A stretch of 64,000 nt of DNA from Cognatundibacterium luofuense. Its GTDB lineage: Bacteria; Pseudomonadota; Gammaproteobacteria; Burkholderiales; Burkholderiaceae_D. The translations under genes were made by a program, and so were the position numbers. The stretch is taken from contig NZ_JAGSPN010000009.1 of the NCBI RefSeq assembly GCF_018139685.1, positions 62,001 through 126,000 on the forward strand, given 5' to 3'. Below the pieces are notes generated by a model. The model was not told the origin of the DNA. It saw only the letters and a list, made by a program, of their open reading frames with translations, and searched no databases. Positions 1 to 10,629 of this stretch are shown in pieces; positions within the stretch are counted from its first letter, which is position 1; every line of letters starts with the position of its first letter.

Positions 1-1
1 T

Positions 2-463
2 AAGGCAGTTTCTGCCAAAGATGATAAGCAGGTGCAGAGAGTGGCAGTCGATCTGAAGGACCGATTTCCATCCAGCCATTATGTTGAAATGGCTGCTTTG
101 ATTGCAGCGAAGTCTGCCTATGACTCCGGTGACATCAAGCATGCAAAAGAATTACTGGCATCAGTGGTTACTGCTTCAAAAAATGAAGAGTATCGCGCGC
201 TGGCAAAGATTCGGCTTTCTGGGTTATTGCTTGACGAAAAGTTGATTGATGAGGCGAATAAACTGATCGATTCGGAATTTCCCGAAGAATTTTTGGCTGA
301 TCAGGCTGATCGTAGAGGTGATATTCTGATAGCACAGGGTAAGATTGATGAGGCCCGCAAGGCTTATCAGACAGCACTCGAAAAAATGAAAGATAAAGCT
401 GCCGGAAAACCGTTGGTCCAGATTAAACTGGATGCGATCGGTGGTTCTGCAGATAAATCTTAA
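2..463 (+). CDS. yfgM: YfgM-family TPR protein, 3' part only
   Basis: The reading frame is open from the left edge, so the N-terminus, including the expected membrane anchor, is outside the window. The visible ~153 residues are alpha-helical tetratricopeptide-like sequence with repeated pairs such as AKELLASVV and ANKLIDSEF, and with ILIAQGKIDEARKAYQTALE near the end. YfgM proteins are inner-membrane proteins with a periplasmic TPR domain that work with SecYEG and the chaperone network. Placement directly before bamB and der is the conserved order in proteobacteria and supports the call. An internal GTG at 32 is not the real start. Confidence 0.88.
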   Translation, partial: KAVSAKDDKQVQRVAVDLKDRFPSSHYVEMAALIAAKSAYDSGDIKHAKELLASVVTASKNEEYRALAKIRLSGLLLDEKLIDEANKLIDSEFPEEFLADQADRRGDILIAQGKIDEARKAYQTALEKMKDKAAGKPLVQIKLDAIGGSADKS

Positions 464-476
464 TTGGAAACTTTCT

Positions 477-1622
477 ATGCGTTTGCTCGTTCAAATTGTC
501 CCATTGGTTGTTGTATTGGCTTTGTCAGGCTGTTCTTCCTGGAATCCGTTTTCGAAGGCTGAGTCAAAAAAACCAGCTGAGCTGGTTGAAGTTAAGTCAA
601 GCATGGCTGTGAAACAGCAATGGTCGTTATCGGTTGGTCGCAGCGAAAATTATTTTTTTGTACCGGCTATTGATGGAACGTCGGGTTTTGCGGCGGCTGC
701 CGATGGCAGTATTCTGAAGTTCGATGTTGCAACCGGTCGGCAGCTTTGGAAAGTAAGTGCAGGTTCCCGCCTTACGGCAGGTATCGCTGCGGGCAATGGT
801 TTGTTAGTTGTCGCTGGCGAGAAGGGTAAGATTTTCGGATTTTCATCCGTTGACGGTACTGCAAAATGGTCTGTCTCGGAATCAAGTGAGATTCTTGCGA
901 TCCCCCTTGTTTCTTCCAGTACGGTGATTCTCAGAACCAACGAGAATAAAATCATTGCACTTGATGCGACAAGTGGCGCCAGGAAATGGATTGTGGAAAG
1001 ACCTTTGCCGAGCCTAACTCTCCGTGCAGCTTCCGGAATGACGGTCGTTGGAGATGCTCTCATCGCTGCTTTGCCTGGTGGTAAGCTTGTTGCTGTTTCT
1101 CTTGGTAATGGAGCAATCAAATGGGAGGCTGTCGTTGGTGAGCCAAAAGGGGCGACGGAGCTGGAGCGTGTGGCAGATGTGATGGGAATCCCTTCTGTCG
1201 TAGGTAAGACCGTTTGTGCGGTTACTTATCAAGGGCGTGTAGGTTGCTTTGATATTCAGTCTGGGACTCAACGCTGGGTAAAGCCGGTTTCCAGTGAGGT
1301 TGGAGCAAGCGCAGATGAGCGGTTTGTTTTTGCAGCTGACGTTAATGGTGTTGTCACTGCATACGCCAAAGAGGGTGGGGCGAGTGCGTGGAAGAACGAT
1401 AAACTACTATACCGTGGATTGAGTTCGCCAGTTTCCTTTGGCAACGTTGTTGCTATCGGTGATTTTGCGGGTTATATCCATTTTTTATCAAGAGAAGATG
1501 GCTCATTTGCGGCAAGATTACAGACCGATGGTAGTGCGGTTCTTGGTAATCCAGTTGTTGCAGGGTCGCGTTTGATTGTACAAACAAAAGGCGGATCAGT
1601 TGTATCTGTCGGAATTGAATAA
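477..1622 (+). CDS. bamB: Outer membrane assembly lipoprotein BamB
   Basis: The protein has about 381 residues. The ATG at 477 is chosen because it begins a classical lipoprotein signal: MRLLVQ, a hydrophobic stretch, then the lipobox ALSGC with the lipidated cysteine near residue 19. An in-frame ATG at 432 would overlap yfgM and place extra polar residues before the signal. The rest shows repeating beta-propeller blades of the PQQ-like type ([36 protein letters not shown]). BamB is the propeller subunit of the Bam complex that inserts outer-membrane proteins. It lies 13 bases after yfgM and 17 before der, in one likely transcript. Confidence 0.93.
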   Translation: MRLLVQIVPLVVVLALSGCSSWNPFSKAESKKPAELVEVKSSMAVKQQWSLSVGRSENYFFVPAIDGTSGFAAAADGSILKFDVATGRQLWKVSAGSRLTAGIAAGNGLLVVAGEKGKIFGFSSVDGTAKWSVSESSEILAIPLVSSSTVILRTNENKIIALDATSGARKWIVERPLPSLTLRAASGMTVVGDALIAALPGGKLVAVSLGNGAIKWEAVVGEPKGATELERVADVMGIPSVVGKTVCAVTYQGRVGCFDIQSGTQRWVKPVSSEVGASADERFVFAADVNGVVTAYAKEGGASAWKNDKLLYRGLSSPVSFGNVVAIGDFAGYIHFLSREDGSFAARLQTDGSAVLGNPVVAGSRLIVQTKGGSVVSVGIE

Positions 1623-1639
1623 GTATTTATAAGAATTAT

Positions 1640-2989
1640 ATGAAGCCGGTTATTGCACTTATTGGGCGACCAAATGTCGGAAAGTCTACGCTGTTTAATC
1701 GGCTTACCCGCTCACGTGATGCACTTGTTGCAGATTTACCTGGCTTAACCCGTGACAGGCACTACGGTGAAGGCAGAGTAGGTGATCGTCCGTTTCTGGT
1801 AATTGATACTGGTGGTTTTGAGCCTGTGGCAAAAGAAGGCATCGTTCATGAGATGGCGAAGCAAACCAAGCAGGCGGTCGCTGAAGCGGATGTTGTCGTA
1901 TTCATTGTGGATGGACGTCAGGGCCTGACTCCGCATGATAAAACAATCACAGATTATTTGCGAAAAAGTAATCGTCCTGTGATGCTTGTGGTAAACAAAG
2001 CTGAAGGGATGAAATATACATCGGTTACTGCAGAATTTTATGAGCTCGGCATGGGGGATCCCTATGTTATTTCTGCTGCACATGGCGACGGTGTAAATGA
2101 TCTGGTTCGGGAGGCAATTGACTTTGCCCTCAAGAACGGACCGGAACTGGAAGATGATGCTGAAGAGGATGAAAATCAACGAGGTGTAAGAATCGCTTTG
2201 GTTGGACGCCCGAATGTTGGTAAGTCTACCCTCGTTAATACCTTGCTAGGTGAGGAGCGCGTTATCGCGTTCGATATGCCCGGGACAACGCGTGATTCAA
2301 TCGAGATTCCTTTCGAGCGTGATGGTAAGCCATATTCTTTGATTGACACAGCAGGTATTCGCAGGCGTGGTAAGGTTTTTGAAGCAATAGAAAAGTTTTC
2401 CGTCGTTAAGACTTTGCAATCTATTTCTGAGGCTAACGTCGTTGTGCTGATGCTTGATGCGCAGCAGGATATTTCTGAGCAGGATGCCCATATTGCCGGG
2501 TTTGTTCTTGAGTCTGGTCGTGCTCTGGTGGTTGCTATCAATAAGTGGGATGGTCTTGATGGTGATAAAAGGGATGAGATTAAAATTGATATTGAAAGAA
2601 AACTCAATTTTCTGACTTTTGCTAAATTTCATTTTATTTCAGCTTTAAAGTCGACCGGTATTGGGCCGCTTTTGAAATCGGTAGATTCTGCTTATGCGGC
2701 AGCAATGGCAAAATTGCCGACGCCCAAACTTACGCGTGCATTACAGGAAGCTGTTGAGCATCAGCAGCCAAAGCGTAAAGGCTCAATTCGTCCTAAAATG
2801 CGATATGCTCATCAAGGTGGTCAGAATCCGCCGGTCATCGTTATTCACGGGAATTCCTTGGAAGCCATCAGTGATAGCTATAAACGCTACCTTGAAAAGC
2901 ATTTCCGTGATACCTTTTCATTAATTGGTACGCCGCTTCGTATTGAATTGCGGAACGGTAAAAATCCTTTTGACAAAGATCGAGACTGA
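1640..2989 (+). CDS. der: Ribosome-associated GTPase Der (EngA)
   Basis: The protein has 449 residues and two tandem GTPase domains, the hallmark of Der. The first P-loop GRPNVGKS is at about residues 9-16 and the second identical P-loop at about 190-197. G3 motifs DTGGF and DTAGI and G4 motifs NKAE and NKWD follow in order, and a C-terminal KH-like domain carries [20 protein letters not shown]. Der is needed for 50S ribosomal subunit maturation. Length matches the family. The gene follows bamB and precedes hfq, the usual betaproteobacterial order. Confidence 0.97.
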   Translation: MKPVIALIGRPNVGKSTLFNRLTRSRDALVADLPGLTRDRHYGEGRVGDRPFLVIDTGGFEPVAKEGIVHEMAKQTKQAVAEADVVVFIVDGRQGLTPHDKTITDYLRKSNRPVMLVVNKAEGMKYTSVTAEFYELGMGDPYVISAAHGDGVNDLVREAIDFALKNGPELEDDAEEDENQRGVRIALVGRPNVGKSTLVNTLLGEERVIAFDMPGTTRDSIEIPFERDGKPYSLIDTAGIRRRGKVFEAIEKFSVVKTLQSISEANVVVLMLDAQQDISEQDAHIAGFVLESGRALVVAINKWDGLDGDKRDEIKIDIERKLNFLTFAKFHFISALKSTGIGPLLKSVDSAYAAAMAKLPTPKLTRALQEAVEHQQPKRKGSIRPKMRYAHQGGQNPPVIVIHGNSLEAISDSYKRYLEKHFRDTFSLIGTPLRIELRNGKNPFDKDRD

Positions 2990-3026
2990 GTTCTTTTGTA
3001 AAAATTAATAATAAGAGTCAATGCGC

Positions 3027-3053
3027 GGGTACTTGAATTTTTTAATAGTACCC
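3027..3053. repeat. Inverted repeat between der and hfq
   Basis: A perfect 7-bp stem (GGGTACT at 3027-3033 and AGTACCC at 3047-3053) encloses a 13-base AT-rich loop. No U-run follows on either strand, so it is not a convincing terminator. It lies in the 99-base der-hfq spacer and would sit in the 5' leader of hfq or at the end of the der message. A role in hfq leader structure is only a possibility. Confidence 0.4.
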
Positions 3054-3088
3054 CCAACTCCTGAACACAACTAAAAAATGGAGCTGAT

Positions 3089-3325
3089 ATGAGCAACAAA
3101 GGGCAACTGTTACAAGACCCATTCCTGAATGCACTGCGTAAAGAGCATATTCCTGTCTCGATTTACCTGGTGAATGGCATCAAATTACAGGGTCATATCG
3201 AATCGTTCGATCAGTATGTCGTATTGCTGCGTAACACTGTGACGCAAATGGTATATAAGCATGCAATTTCCACCGTCGTTCCTGCTCGTGCGGTAAATAT
3301 TAATTCCGACGCTGAAGCTGAGTAA
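3089..3325 (+). CDS. hfq: RNA chaperone Hfq
   Basis: The protein has 78 residues. The Sm1 motif is visible as [39 protein letters not shown] (quoted in parts: [12 protein letters not shown], then [13 protein letters not shown], then SFDQYVVLL) and the Sm2 motif as [12 protein letters not shown]. Gln8, Lys56-His57 and the hexamer-forming segment are conserved. Hfq is the hexameric chaperone that pairs small RNAs with mRNAs. The tail after the Sm fold is very short, as in other betaproteobacteria. Start ATG 3089 has GGAG eight bases upstream. It is followed 36 bases later by hflX. Confidence 0.98.
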   Translation: MSNKGQLLQDPFLNALRKEHIPVSIYLVNGIKLQGHIESFDQYVVLLRNTVTQMVYKHAISTVVPARAVNINSDAEAE

Positions 3326-3361
3326 ATTTGTGGCTATTGTTTTTCTTGAACACTTCCAAAA

Positions 3362-4489
3362 ATGCGCGCAGTTTTAGTCGGTGTCGACTTTGGGGGTGTT
3401 GATTTTGCATCGAGTTTTGAGGAGCTCGTACTTCTTGCAAAATCGGCAGGTGTCAAAGATTATGATGCGGTTACCTGCAAACGATCAGGCCCTGACGCAG
3501 CACTTTATATAGGCTCAGGTAAAGCGCAGGAAGTGTCTGATTTGATTGTACTTTATCAGGCTGAAATCGCCATTTTTAATCATGCCTTATCGCCTGCGCA
3601 GCAAAGAAACCTTGAAAAAGTACTTAAGGTTAGGGTGGTTGACCGGATAAGCCTGATTCTGGATATTTTTGCGCAAAGAGCAAAAAGTCATGAGGGTAAG
3701 CTGCAGGTCGAATTGGCGCAGTTGCAGCACCTTGCGACGCGCCTTGTTCGTGGGTGGACTCATCTTGAACGTCAAAAAGGCGGTATTGGTTTGCGCGGGC
3801 CAGGTGAAACCCAGCTTGAAACCGATCGTCGGTTGCTCGGTGAACGCGTGAAAATGCTCAAGGCGCGCCTTGGGAAATTGCAGAAGCAACGTGAGACGCA
3901 GCGCAGAGCCCGGAATAAAAGCAATGGATTCACGGTTTCTATCGTTGGTTATACCAATGCAGGGAAGTCGACCCTGTTTAATGCATTGACGAAGGCTGGT
4001 GCTTACGCAGCTGACCAATTATTTGCTACTTTAGATACGACATCACGCCGCCTTTATCTCCCGGATGTCGGTAACGTCGTGCTCTCAGATACCGTCGGGT
4101 TTGTAAGGGAGCTGCCGCATCAGCTCGTAGCTGCTTTCCGGACAACGCTGGAAGAGACGATACATGCGGACTTGCTTTTGCATGTGATTGATGCTGCAAG
4201 CCCCACCCGTTCAGATCAGATCACTCAGGTAAACCATGTGTTGGCTGAAATTGGTGCAGAGTCCGTGCCGCAGCTTCTCGTTTATAACAAGATAGATATC
4301 TCTGGCGGCGAGCCGGAAGTCGTTTTGGATGAGTGTGGTAGAATCGCGCGCGTCATGGTGAGTGCCCGTACTGGTGATGGTTTGTCGGAATTACGCTCCG
4401 CCATCGCTGGCTTTGCAGTTGAAAAATATGCAGCTCAATCTGAGGATGTCCCAGATGACGAAGCTGATATTCGTTTTTTATCTCACTGA
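3362..4489 (+). CDS. hflX: Ribosome-splitting GTPase HflX
   Basis: The protein has 375 residues. The N-terminal HflX domain contains the signature GGIGLRGPGETQLETDRR and is followed by a basic coiled-coil linker. The TRAFAC GTPase domain has P-loop GYTNAGKS at about residues 195-202, DTVGF as G3 and NKID as G4. HflX rescues stalled or heat-damaged ribosomes by splitting the subunits. Position between hfq and hflK is strongly conserved in proteobacteria. The start ATG 3362 gives a usual-length protein. Confidence 0.96.
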   Translation: MRAVLVGVDFGGVDFASSFEELVLLAKSAGVKDYDAVTCKRSGPDAALYIGSGKAQEVSDLIVLYQAEIAIFNHALSPAQQRNLEKVLKVRVVDRISLILDIFAQRAKSHEGKLQVELAQLQHLATRLVRGWTHLERQKGGIGLRGPGETQLETDRRLLGERVKMLKARLGKLQKQRETQRRARNKSNGFTVSIVGYTNAGKSTLFNALTKAGAYAADQLFATLDTTSRRLYLPDVGNVVLSDTVGFVRELPHQLVAAFRTTLEETIHADLLLHVIDAASPTRSDQITQVNHVLAEIGAESVPQLLVYNKIDISGGEPEVVLDECGRIARVMVSARTGDGLSELRSAIAGFAVEKYAAQSEDVPDDEADIRFLSH

Positions 4490-4512
4490 ATTTACTTTGA
4501 AAAAGATTCAGC

Positions 4513-5763
4513 ATGTTACCTTCGATTCGCAATAAACTCCGGGCGATCATGTCACTGAATGATCCTAAATGGGGTAATGACTCCCGTAACGGTGACAAGA
4601 AAAATGAAAATAAAAACGGCGATGCTCCGCCCGATCTGGATCAGATCTGGCGTGATGCAGTGCAGCGTTGGAATTCACTATTGTCAGGAAAGAATGGTTC
4701 TACTCCTCCCGCAGGCGGTTCTGATTCAGGGATGCGTGGTGCTGGTTTGATTGCGGCATTGATTGCAGGTTTATGGCTGGTCAGTGGTGTATTCATTGTG
4801 CAGGAAGGTCAGACTGCAGTGATCACCACTTTTGGGAAATTCACGGGAACGGCAAGTCCCGGCATGAACTGGCGTATTCCATACCCTGTGCAACAGCATG
4901 AAATCGTTAATTTATCCAAAGTCCGCACCATCGAGGTTGGATATCGCTCTTCTTCCAAGACGAAGCAGCCACGAGAGGCGCTGATGCTGACGGATGACGA
5001 AAACATCGTTGATGTGCAATTTGCTGTTCAGTACAAGCTGAAAAGTGCCTCGGAATTTTTATTTAATAACCGTGATCAGGATGAAGATCTGATCCGCCAG
5101 GTTGCTGAAACGGCTGTTCGTGAGGTTGTTGGTAAGAATAAGATGGACTTCGTTCTGTACGAGGGGCGGGACAAGGTTTCACTCGATGTTGCAGCGCTGA
5201 TGCAACAAATTCTTGAGCGCTATCAGGCAGGTATTCTGGTAACGAATGTCACTATGCAGGGCGTACAACCTCCGGAGCAGGTGCAGGCTGCGTTCGATGA
5301 TGCCGTAAAAGCAGGTCAGGATAAAGAGCGTCAAAAGAATGAGGGGCAGGCATACGCAAATGAGGTGATTCCTAAAGCAAAAGGCGAGGCATCCCGCATT
5401 GTTCAGGAAGCGGAGGGGTACCGTGCAAAAGTTGTTGCGAACGCTGAGGGTAATGCTTCACGCTTTAAGCAAGTACTGGCGGAGTACCAGAAAGCGCCTG
5501 CTGTCACACGCGATCGTATGTATCTCGAAACAATGCAACAGATTTTCGCAAGCACCAGTAAAGTCATGATGGATAGTAAATCGGGCAACAACATGGTTTA
5601 CATCCCGCTGGACAAGATGTTGAGTGGTCAGGATGCGGCAACTTCCGCTAAATCTGCTGCTACAGCTATTCCAGGGGCTTCGCACGATGCTGTGCAGGGT
5701 GTTGAAATCAAAGCACCTAAAGATGTACGGGCACGTGATGTTCGCGAAAGAGAGGGGCGATAA
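4513..5763 (+). CDS. hflK: HflK, regulator subunit of FtsH protease
   Basis: The protein has 416 residues. It is a membrane-anchored SPFH/prohibitin protein with a cytoplasmic Gly/Pro-rich N-terminus, one transmembrane segment (LIAALIAGLWLVSGVFIV at about 76-93) and a long coiled coil rich in AEGxA repeats. HflK and HflC form a large complex around FtsH and modulate its degradation of membrane proteins. The segment LRAIMSLNDPKWGN begins family members only after a short N-terminal lead, so ATG 4513 is preferred; ATG 4549 would start inside that conserved block. The stop overlaps the start of hflC by one base, indicating coupling. Confidence 0.94.
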   Translation: MLPSIRNKLRAIMSLNDPKWGNDSRNGDKKNENKNGDAPPDLDQIWRDAVQRWNSLLSGKNGSTPPAGGSDSGMRGAGLIAALIAGLWLVSGVFIVQEGQTAVITTFGKFTGTASPGMNWRIPYPVQQHEIVNLSKVRTIEVGYRSSSKTKQPREALMLTDDENIVDVQFAVQYKLKSASEFLFNNRDQDEDLIRQVAETAVREVVGKNKMDFVLYEGRDKVSLDVAALMQQILERYQAGILVTNVTMQGVQPPEQVQAAFDDAVKAGQDKERQKNEGQAYANEVIPKAKGEASRIVQEAEGYRAKVVANAEGNASRFKQVLAEYQKAPAVTRDRMYLETMQQIFASTSKVMMDSKSGNNMVYIPLDKMLSGQDAATSAKSAATAIPGASHDAVQGVEIKAPKDVRARDVREREGR

Positions 5764-6653
5764 TGAATCGTATTATGGTTGTGTTATCCGGTTTTTTCCT
5801 TGCGCTGGTTGCATTGTCTTCGTCTGTGTTTATCGTTGATCAGAAGTCACATGCGATTGTTTTTTCGTTTGGTGAGGTGAAGTCGGTTGTCAGTGAACCC
5901 GGTTTGCACTTTAAATTGCCGCTGATTCAGAATGTGGTGTTTTTTGATAAACGTATTCTGACTATTGATTCCTCTGAGGCCGACCGCTTTATCACGGCGG
6001 AGAAGAAAAATATTCTGGTTGATTCTTACGTTAAATGGCGTATTTCTGATCCGAAAGTGTATTTCGTCAGCTTTGGTGATAAAAATCAGCGGGCAGAGGA
6101 GCGTCTTTCTCAGATTGTAAAAGCTGCACTGAATGAGGTGATTACCAAACACTCTATTCGTGATGTTATTTCGGGTGAGCGGGCGAAAGTCATGGATTCG
6201 ATCAAAGCCCGCGTCACAGAAGATGCGCGTCAGATTGGCGTATCGATTATCGATGTCCGACTGAAACGCGTCGATTACGTTGAGCAAATCAATAACTCGG
6301 TTTACGATCGTATGCGCGCAGAGCGTACACGTGTTGCTAATGAGTTGCGTTCAACAGGTGCCGCAGAGTCTGAGCAAATTCGTGCAGATGCTGATCGTCA
6401 GCGTATGGTGATACTTGCGGATGCTAACCGCCAGTCTGAAGAAATTCGCGGTGCGGGTGATGCTGAAGCATCGCAGATCTACGCGCAGGCTTTCGGACAA
6501 AATCCGGAATTCTATAAGTTTTACAAAAGCTTAGAGGCTTACCGCGCGAGCTTTAAAAACAAATCAGATTTGCTGGTTGTTGATCCGGCTTCCGACTTCT
6601 TCCGTTATTTCAAAGGTAGTGGCGCTCCTGCTCAGCCAGCGAAGTCTAAGTAA
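5763..6653 (+). CDS. hflC: HflC, partner of HflK
   Basis: The protein has 296 residues. It opens with a single signal-anchor segment (VVLSGFFLALVALSSSVFIV) followed by an SPFH domain (KSHAIVFSFGEVK, GLHFKLPLIQNVVFFDKRI) and a helical tail with RADADRQRMVILADANRQ. It pairs with HflK to form the periplasmic-side cage that controls FtsH. The ATG overlaps the hflK TAA as TAATG. A clear intrinsic terminator follows 22 bases after the stop, closing this transcription unit. No small DUF2065 gene, often found here, is visible. Confidence 0.95.
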   Translation: MNRIMVVLSGFFLALVALSSSVFIVDQKSHAIVFSFGEVKSVVSEPGLHFKLPLIQNVVFFDKRILTIDSSEADRFITAEKKNILVDSYVKWRISDPKVYFVSFGDKNQRAEERLSQIVKAALNEVITKHSIRDVISGERAKVMDSIKARVTEDARQIGVSIIDVRLKRVDYVEQINNSVYDRMRAERTRVANELRSTGAAESEQIRADADRQRMVILADANRQSEEIRGAGDAEASQIYAQAFGQNPEFYKFYKSLEAYRASFKNKSDLLVVDPASDFFRYFKGSGAPAQPAKSK

Positions 6654-6675
6654 TATTCCCTGAATTTTTGATGTG

Positions 6676-6705
6676 GCGACCCGTACTTTGTATGGGTCGC
6701 TTTTT
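6676..6705 (+). terminator. Intrinsic terminator after hflC
   Basis: The stem GCGACCCGTAC pairs with GTATGGGTCGC (11 pairs with one G-U) around a TTT loop and is followed by five T. It lies just after hflC and 33 bases before hisZ. Confidence 0.85.
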
Positions 6706-6737
6706 GATTGTGTTTTTCTGATTATTGGGTATTTGTC

Positions 6738-7889
6738 ATGCCTACATGGCTGCTTCCTGAAAAAATTGCTGATGTGTTGCCGTCTGAGGCGCGAAAAATC
6801 GAAGAGCTGCGCCGTAGTTTTCTCGACAGATTCCGCGTCTATGGCTACGAAATGGTTGTGCCGCCAATGCTTGAGTATCTGGAGTCTCTGCTGACCGGTG
6901 CAGGTAAAGACATGGATCTGCGCACGTTCAAACTGGTTGATCAGGTGTCTGGCCGCAGTATGGGTATCCGTGCTGATATGACCACACAGGTTGCCCGGAT
7001 TGATGCTCATTTGCTCAATCGTGCCAGCGTTACCAGACTCTGTTATGCAGGCAGTGTGTTGCAGACGGAGCCGTCAGGTTTGCATGCAACTCGCGAGCCA
7101 TTTCAGATTGGTGCCGAAATTTACGGCCATGCCGGACTGGAAGCGGATGCTGAAATTCAGGAGTTGGTCTTATCCAGCCTTGAGCTGATAGGCATGAAGG
7201 CAGTCAGAATCGATCTTTGTCACGTCGGCGTGCTCAAAGCAATTTTGCAGCTGGATCCGGTAGCGAAGCGGGATGAAGATATTCTGTTCGCATTGCTGGA
7301 ATCGAAGGATGTGCCGGAGTTGCAGGCAATTTCAGCTAATTATGAGCCTGTTGTGCGTGATGCACTGCTGGCCCTGCCGTCTTTGTATGGTGATCTGAGT
7401 GTGATAGAAAAAGCGGCGCAGATTCTGCCGCGTACGACAGGCATTCAGAATGCGTTGAACGACTTGCAATATCTGGGAGAAATTGCCGGAAAAGAGCATG
7501 TAACTGTCGATCTCTCGGACCTAAGAGGGTATCATTACCATAGTGGTGTGATGTTCAGTGTATTTGTGGACGGGTTGCCGAATGCTGTCGCCAGAGGTGG
7601 TCGTTATGATCAGGTTGGCGAGGCGTTCGGTCGCGCTCGTCCTGCAACCGGTTTTTCACTGGATTTGCGTGAGCTTGCGCGCCTGATGCCGGTTGCCGAA
7701 AGAAAACCTGCTATTCGTGCGCCCTGGGGTAACGATCCTGCACTGCGCTCCCGTATCCGCGAATTGCGCGATCAGGGTGAGATTGTCATTCAGGTCATGC
7801 CAGGGCACGAAAATGAGCAGGATGAATTCGAATGCAAACAAAGTCTTGTTTGCAGCGAAGGTCAATGGATTCTTCAAAATGTGGACTAA
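6738..7889 (+). CDS. hisZ: ATP phosphoribosyltransferase regulatory subunit HisZ
   Basis: The protein has 383 residues. HisZ is a histidyl-tRNA-synthetase paralogue lacking aminoacylation that pairs with the short form of HisG at the first step of histidine synthesis. Class II synthetase-like elements are visible: [55 protein letters not shown] (each quoted in part) and [13 protein letters not shown]. The start is set at ATG 6738 because [20 protein letters not shown] is the family N-terminus; an upstream TTG at 6708 would overlap the terminator. It sits 3 bases from purA, away from the other his genes, as in related betaproteobacteria. Confidence 0.93.
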   Translation: MPTWLLPEKIADVLPSEARKIEELRRSFLDRFRVYGYEMVVPPMLEYLESLLTGAGKDMDLRTFKLVDQVSGRSMGIRADMTTQVARIDAHLLNRASVTRLCYAGSVLQTEPSGLHATREPFQIGAEIYGHAGLEADAEIQELVLSSLELIGMKAVRIDLCHVGVLKAILQLDPVAKRDEDILFALLESKDVPELQAISANYEPVVRDALLALPSLYGDLSVIEKAAQILPRTTGIQNALNDLQYLGEIAGKEHVTVDLSDLRGYHYHSGVMFSVFVDGLPNAVARGGRYDQVGEAFGRARPATGFSLDLRELARLMPVAERKPAIRAPWGNDPALRSRIRELRDQGEIVIQVMPGHENEQDEFECKQSLVCSEGQWILQNVD

Positions 7890-9206
<1,317 letters not shown>

Positions 9207-9233
9207 TAAGAAACAAGGAAAGATGAAATTGTT

Positions 9234-9773
9234 ATGAGCTTACCAGACTCGACTGACAAGCATTTATGGGTATCCTGGGAGTCGTATAATCGCTCCATCG
9301 AGCAGCTTGCACTCAAAGTGCACGAGTCGGGCTGGCAGTTTGATCAAGTATTGTGCCTGGCACGCGGCGGCCTGCGTCCGGGTGATGTGTTCTCCCGTAT
9401 TTTTGACGTGCCTCTGGCAATTTTGTCGACCAGCTCTTACCGCGCAGAAGCCGGTACCGTGCAGGGCGATTTAGACATCAGTAAACATATCTCCATGAGC
9501 AAAGGCAGCCTGCAGGGTCGCATTCTGGTCGTGGATGATCTGGTGGACTCCGGTGTCACGCTGGAGCGTGTACTGAAGCATTTGCGTGAAAACTATCAGG
9601 GCGTCACAGAAGTGAAGTCTGCGGTAATCTGGTACAAAGCCTGCTCTACGGTAGAGCCGGAGTATTATCTGGACTACCTGCCGACGAATCCGTGGATTCA
9701 CCAGCCATTCGAAGAGTACGACAGTATTCGCCCGAATCAACTGGCTGCCTGGATTAAAAAAGGCGAGCAATAA
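9234..9773 (+). CDS. Purine phosphoribosyltransferase family protein
   Basis: The protein has 179 residues with a type I PRTase fold. The PRPP-binding motif ILVVDDLVDSGVTL lies at about residues 97-110, and the PPi loop region CLARGGLRPG at about 41-50. Such proteins next to purA are usually annotated hypoxanthine or xanthine phosphoribosyltransferases for purine salvage, transferring ribose-5-phosphate from PRPP to a base. The base specificity cannot be read from the sequence. The neighbourhood (purA 27 bases upstream) supports a purine substrate. A strong terminator ends the unit. Confidence 0.85.
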   Translation: MSLPDSTDKHLWVSWESYNRSIEQLALKVHESGWQFDQVLCLARGGLRPGDVFSRIFDVPLAILSTSSYRAEAGTVQGDLDISKHISMSKGSLQGRILVVDDLVDSGVTLERVLKHLRENYQGVTEVKSAVIWYKACSTVEPEYYLDYLPTNPWIHQPFEEYDSIRPNQLAAWIKKGEQ

Positions 9774-9810
9774 TCTGCCTTGTTGCTACCCGGTAGTTGC
9801 TGAAAGACTG

Positions 9811-9846
9811 AAACACCATTGCGCTGATGTGCAATGGTGTTTTTTT
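9811..9846 (+). terminator. Intrinsic terminator after the PRTase gene
   Basis: The stem ACACCATTGC (9813-9822) pairs with GCAATGGTGT (9831-9840), preceded by A and followed by six or more T. Confidence 0.88.
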
Positions 9847-9923
9847 ATCGGCGTAAGCATTGGGCTGTGGATGTATGGTTTTGCGTCAGTACCAGACGGG
9901 GCCTGCTTGTTGCGGGAGATGCA

Positions 9924-10051
9924 GGACTTCGGGGTACTGAAAAAGGGCTGAAAACACCTCAAATACGGCGTTCTGCATAGCGATCTGGCGGTCGTCGGCA
10001 GAAAGTCTGGTTCTCAGAAAATGGCCGAAGCGGATTTCAGCATAATCTGTA
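9924..10051 (+). repeat. Dispersed intergenic repeat, copy A
   Basis: This stretch aligns by eye with copies at 15627 and 44944. The best-conserved core is at 9981-10018 (CGATCTGGCGGTCGTC, GGCAGAAAGTCTGG, TTCTC). The core is flanked on both sides by versions of an AAATGCGGATTTCAGCA motif. It lies between a plus-strand gene end and the end of the minus-strand tRNA array. No open frame or known element is recognised. The rest of the 487-base gap from 9774 holds only the terminator and the end of the tRNA repeat. Confidence 0.7.
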
Positions 10052-10221
10052 ATTGATGACTTGAATCTGTTTGATGCATGCGTTGTCGAGTTGAGTGACA
10101 GAGCTTGATGGAAGTTGCCGTCAGTGAGACTGCTCATCAGCCGTGGATTGTGGAATGTAACGCGGTTGATATTTGCGTGGAGGCAGGAAGTGATTGCCGG
10201 TAATGCCCGACGCAGAAAGCG

Positions 10222-10254
10222 AAAAACCCGGTTAATTTGCATTAACCGGGTTTT
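10222..10254 (-). terminator. Terminator of tRNA-Leu copy 1
   Basis: On the minus strand the perfect stem CCCGGTTAAT / ATTAACCGGG with a four-base loop is followed by TTTTTC. It starts about 7 bases beyond the CCA end of the tRNA. Confidence 0.88.
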
Positions 10255-10260
10255 GAATTT

Positions 10261-10345
10261 TGGTGCCCACGGAGGGACTCGAACCCCCACACCTCGCGGC
10301 ACATGGACCTGAACCATGCGCGTCTACCAATTCCGCCACGTGGGC
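10261..10345 (-). tRNA. leuT: tRNA-Leu (anticodon CAG), copy 1
   Basis: This 85-base class II tRNA reads GCCCACGTGGCGG at the 5' end, has a long variable arm (GTGCCGCGAGGTGT), the T-loop GGTTCGAGTCC and an encoded CCA. The anticodon loop is TTCAGGT between CATGG and CCATG, giving CAG and reading CUG. The acceptor stem GCCCACG / CGTGGGC is perfect. It is the last of four apparently identical copies in transcription order. The gene letter is a convenience; only the isotype is certain. Confidence 0.95.
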
Positions 10346-10359
10346 GACAGAAGACACAG

Positions 10360-10388
10360 ATTATAGGGGAGGCTGAAGTAAAAAGCAA
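10360..10388 (-). promoter_or_regulatory. Promoter of tRNA-Leu copy 1
   Basis: On the minus strand TTGCTT (10388-10383), a 17-base spacer and a perfect TATAAT (10365-10360) lie 14 bases before the tRNA 5' end. A G/C-rich discriminator follows, as expected for stable RNA promoters. Confidence 0.85.
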
Positions 10389-10491
10389 GATGCACTAAGC
10401 TTGCGCGGTAGTGAAGTGGTTTAATGATTTTGTGGCTGACGTTTGTGTTGAGGCGGGAAGTTATTGCCGGTAATGCCTGATGCGGAAAGCG

Positions 10492-10524
10492 AAAAACCCG
10501 GTTAATTTGTATTAACCGGGTTTT
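10492..10524 (-). terminator. Terminator of tRNA-Leu copy 2
   Basis: It has the same CCCGGTTAAT / ATTAACCGGG stem with a T-run on the minus strand as the neighbouring copies; the loop differs by one base. Confidence 0.88.
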
Positions 10525-10530
10525 GAATTT

Positions 10531-10615
10531 TGGTGCCCACGGAGGGACTCGAACCCCCACACCTCGCGGCACATGGACCTGAACCATGCGCGTCTACCAA
10601 TTCCGCCACGTGGGC
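10531..10615 (-). tRNA. tRNA-Leu (anticodon CAG), copy 2
   Basis: The 85-base gene appears identical to copy 1, with the same CAG anticodon, long variable arm and encoded CCA. It starts 270 bases from copy 1 and has its own promoter and terminator. Confidence 0.95.
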
Positions 10616-10629
10616 GACAGAAGACGTGG

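Noticed and set aside
9886-10587. Minus-strand frames of 143 and 87 codons with identical ends in the tRNA array
   Set aside because: They are translations through the tRNA genes and spacers; the shared protein ends come from the repeated tRNA sequence.
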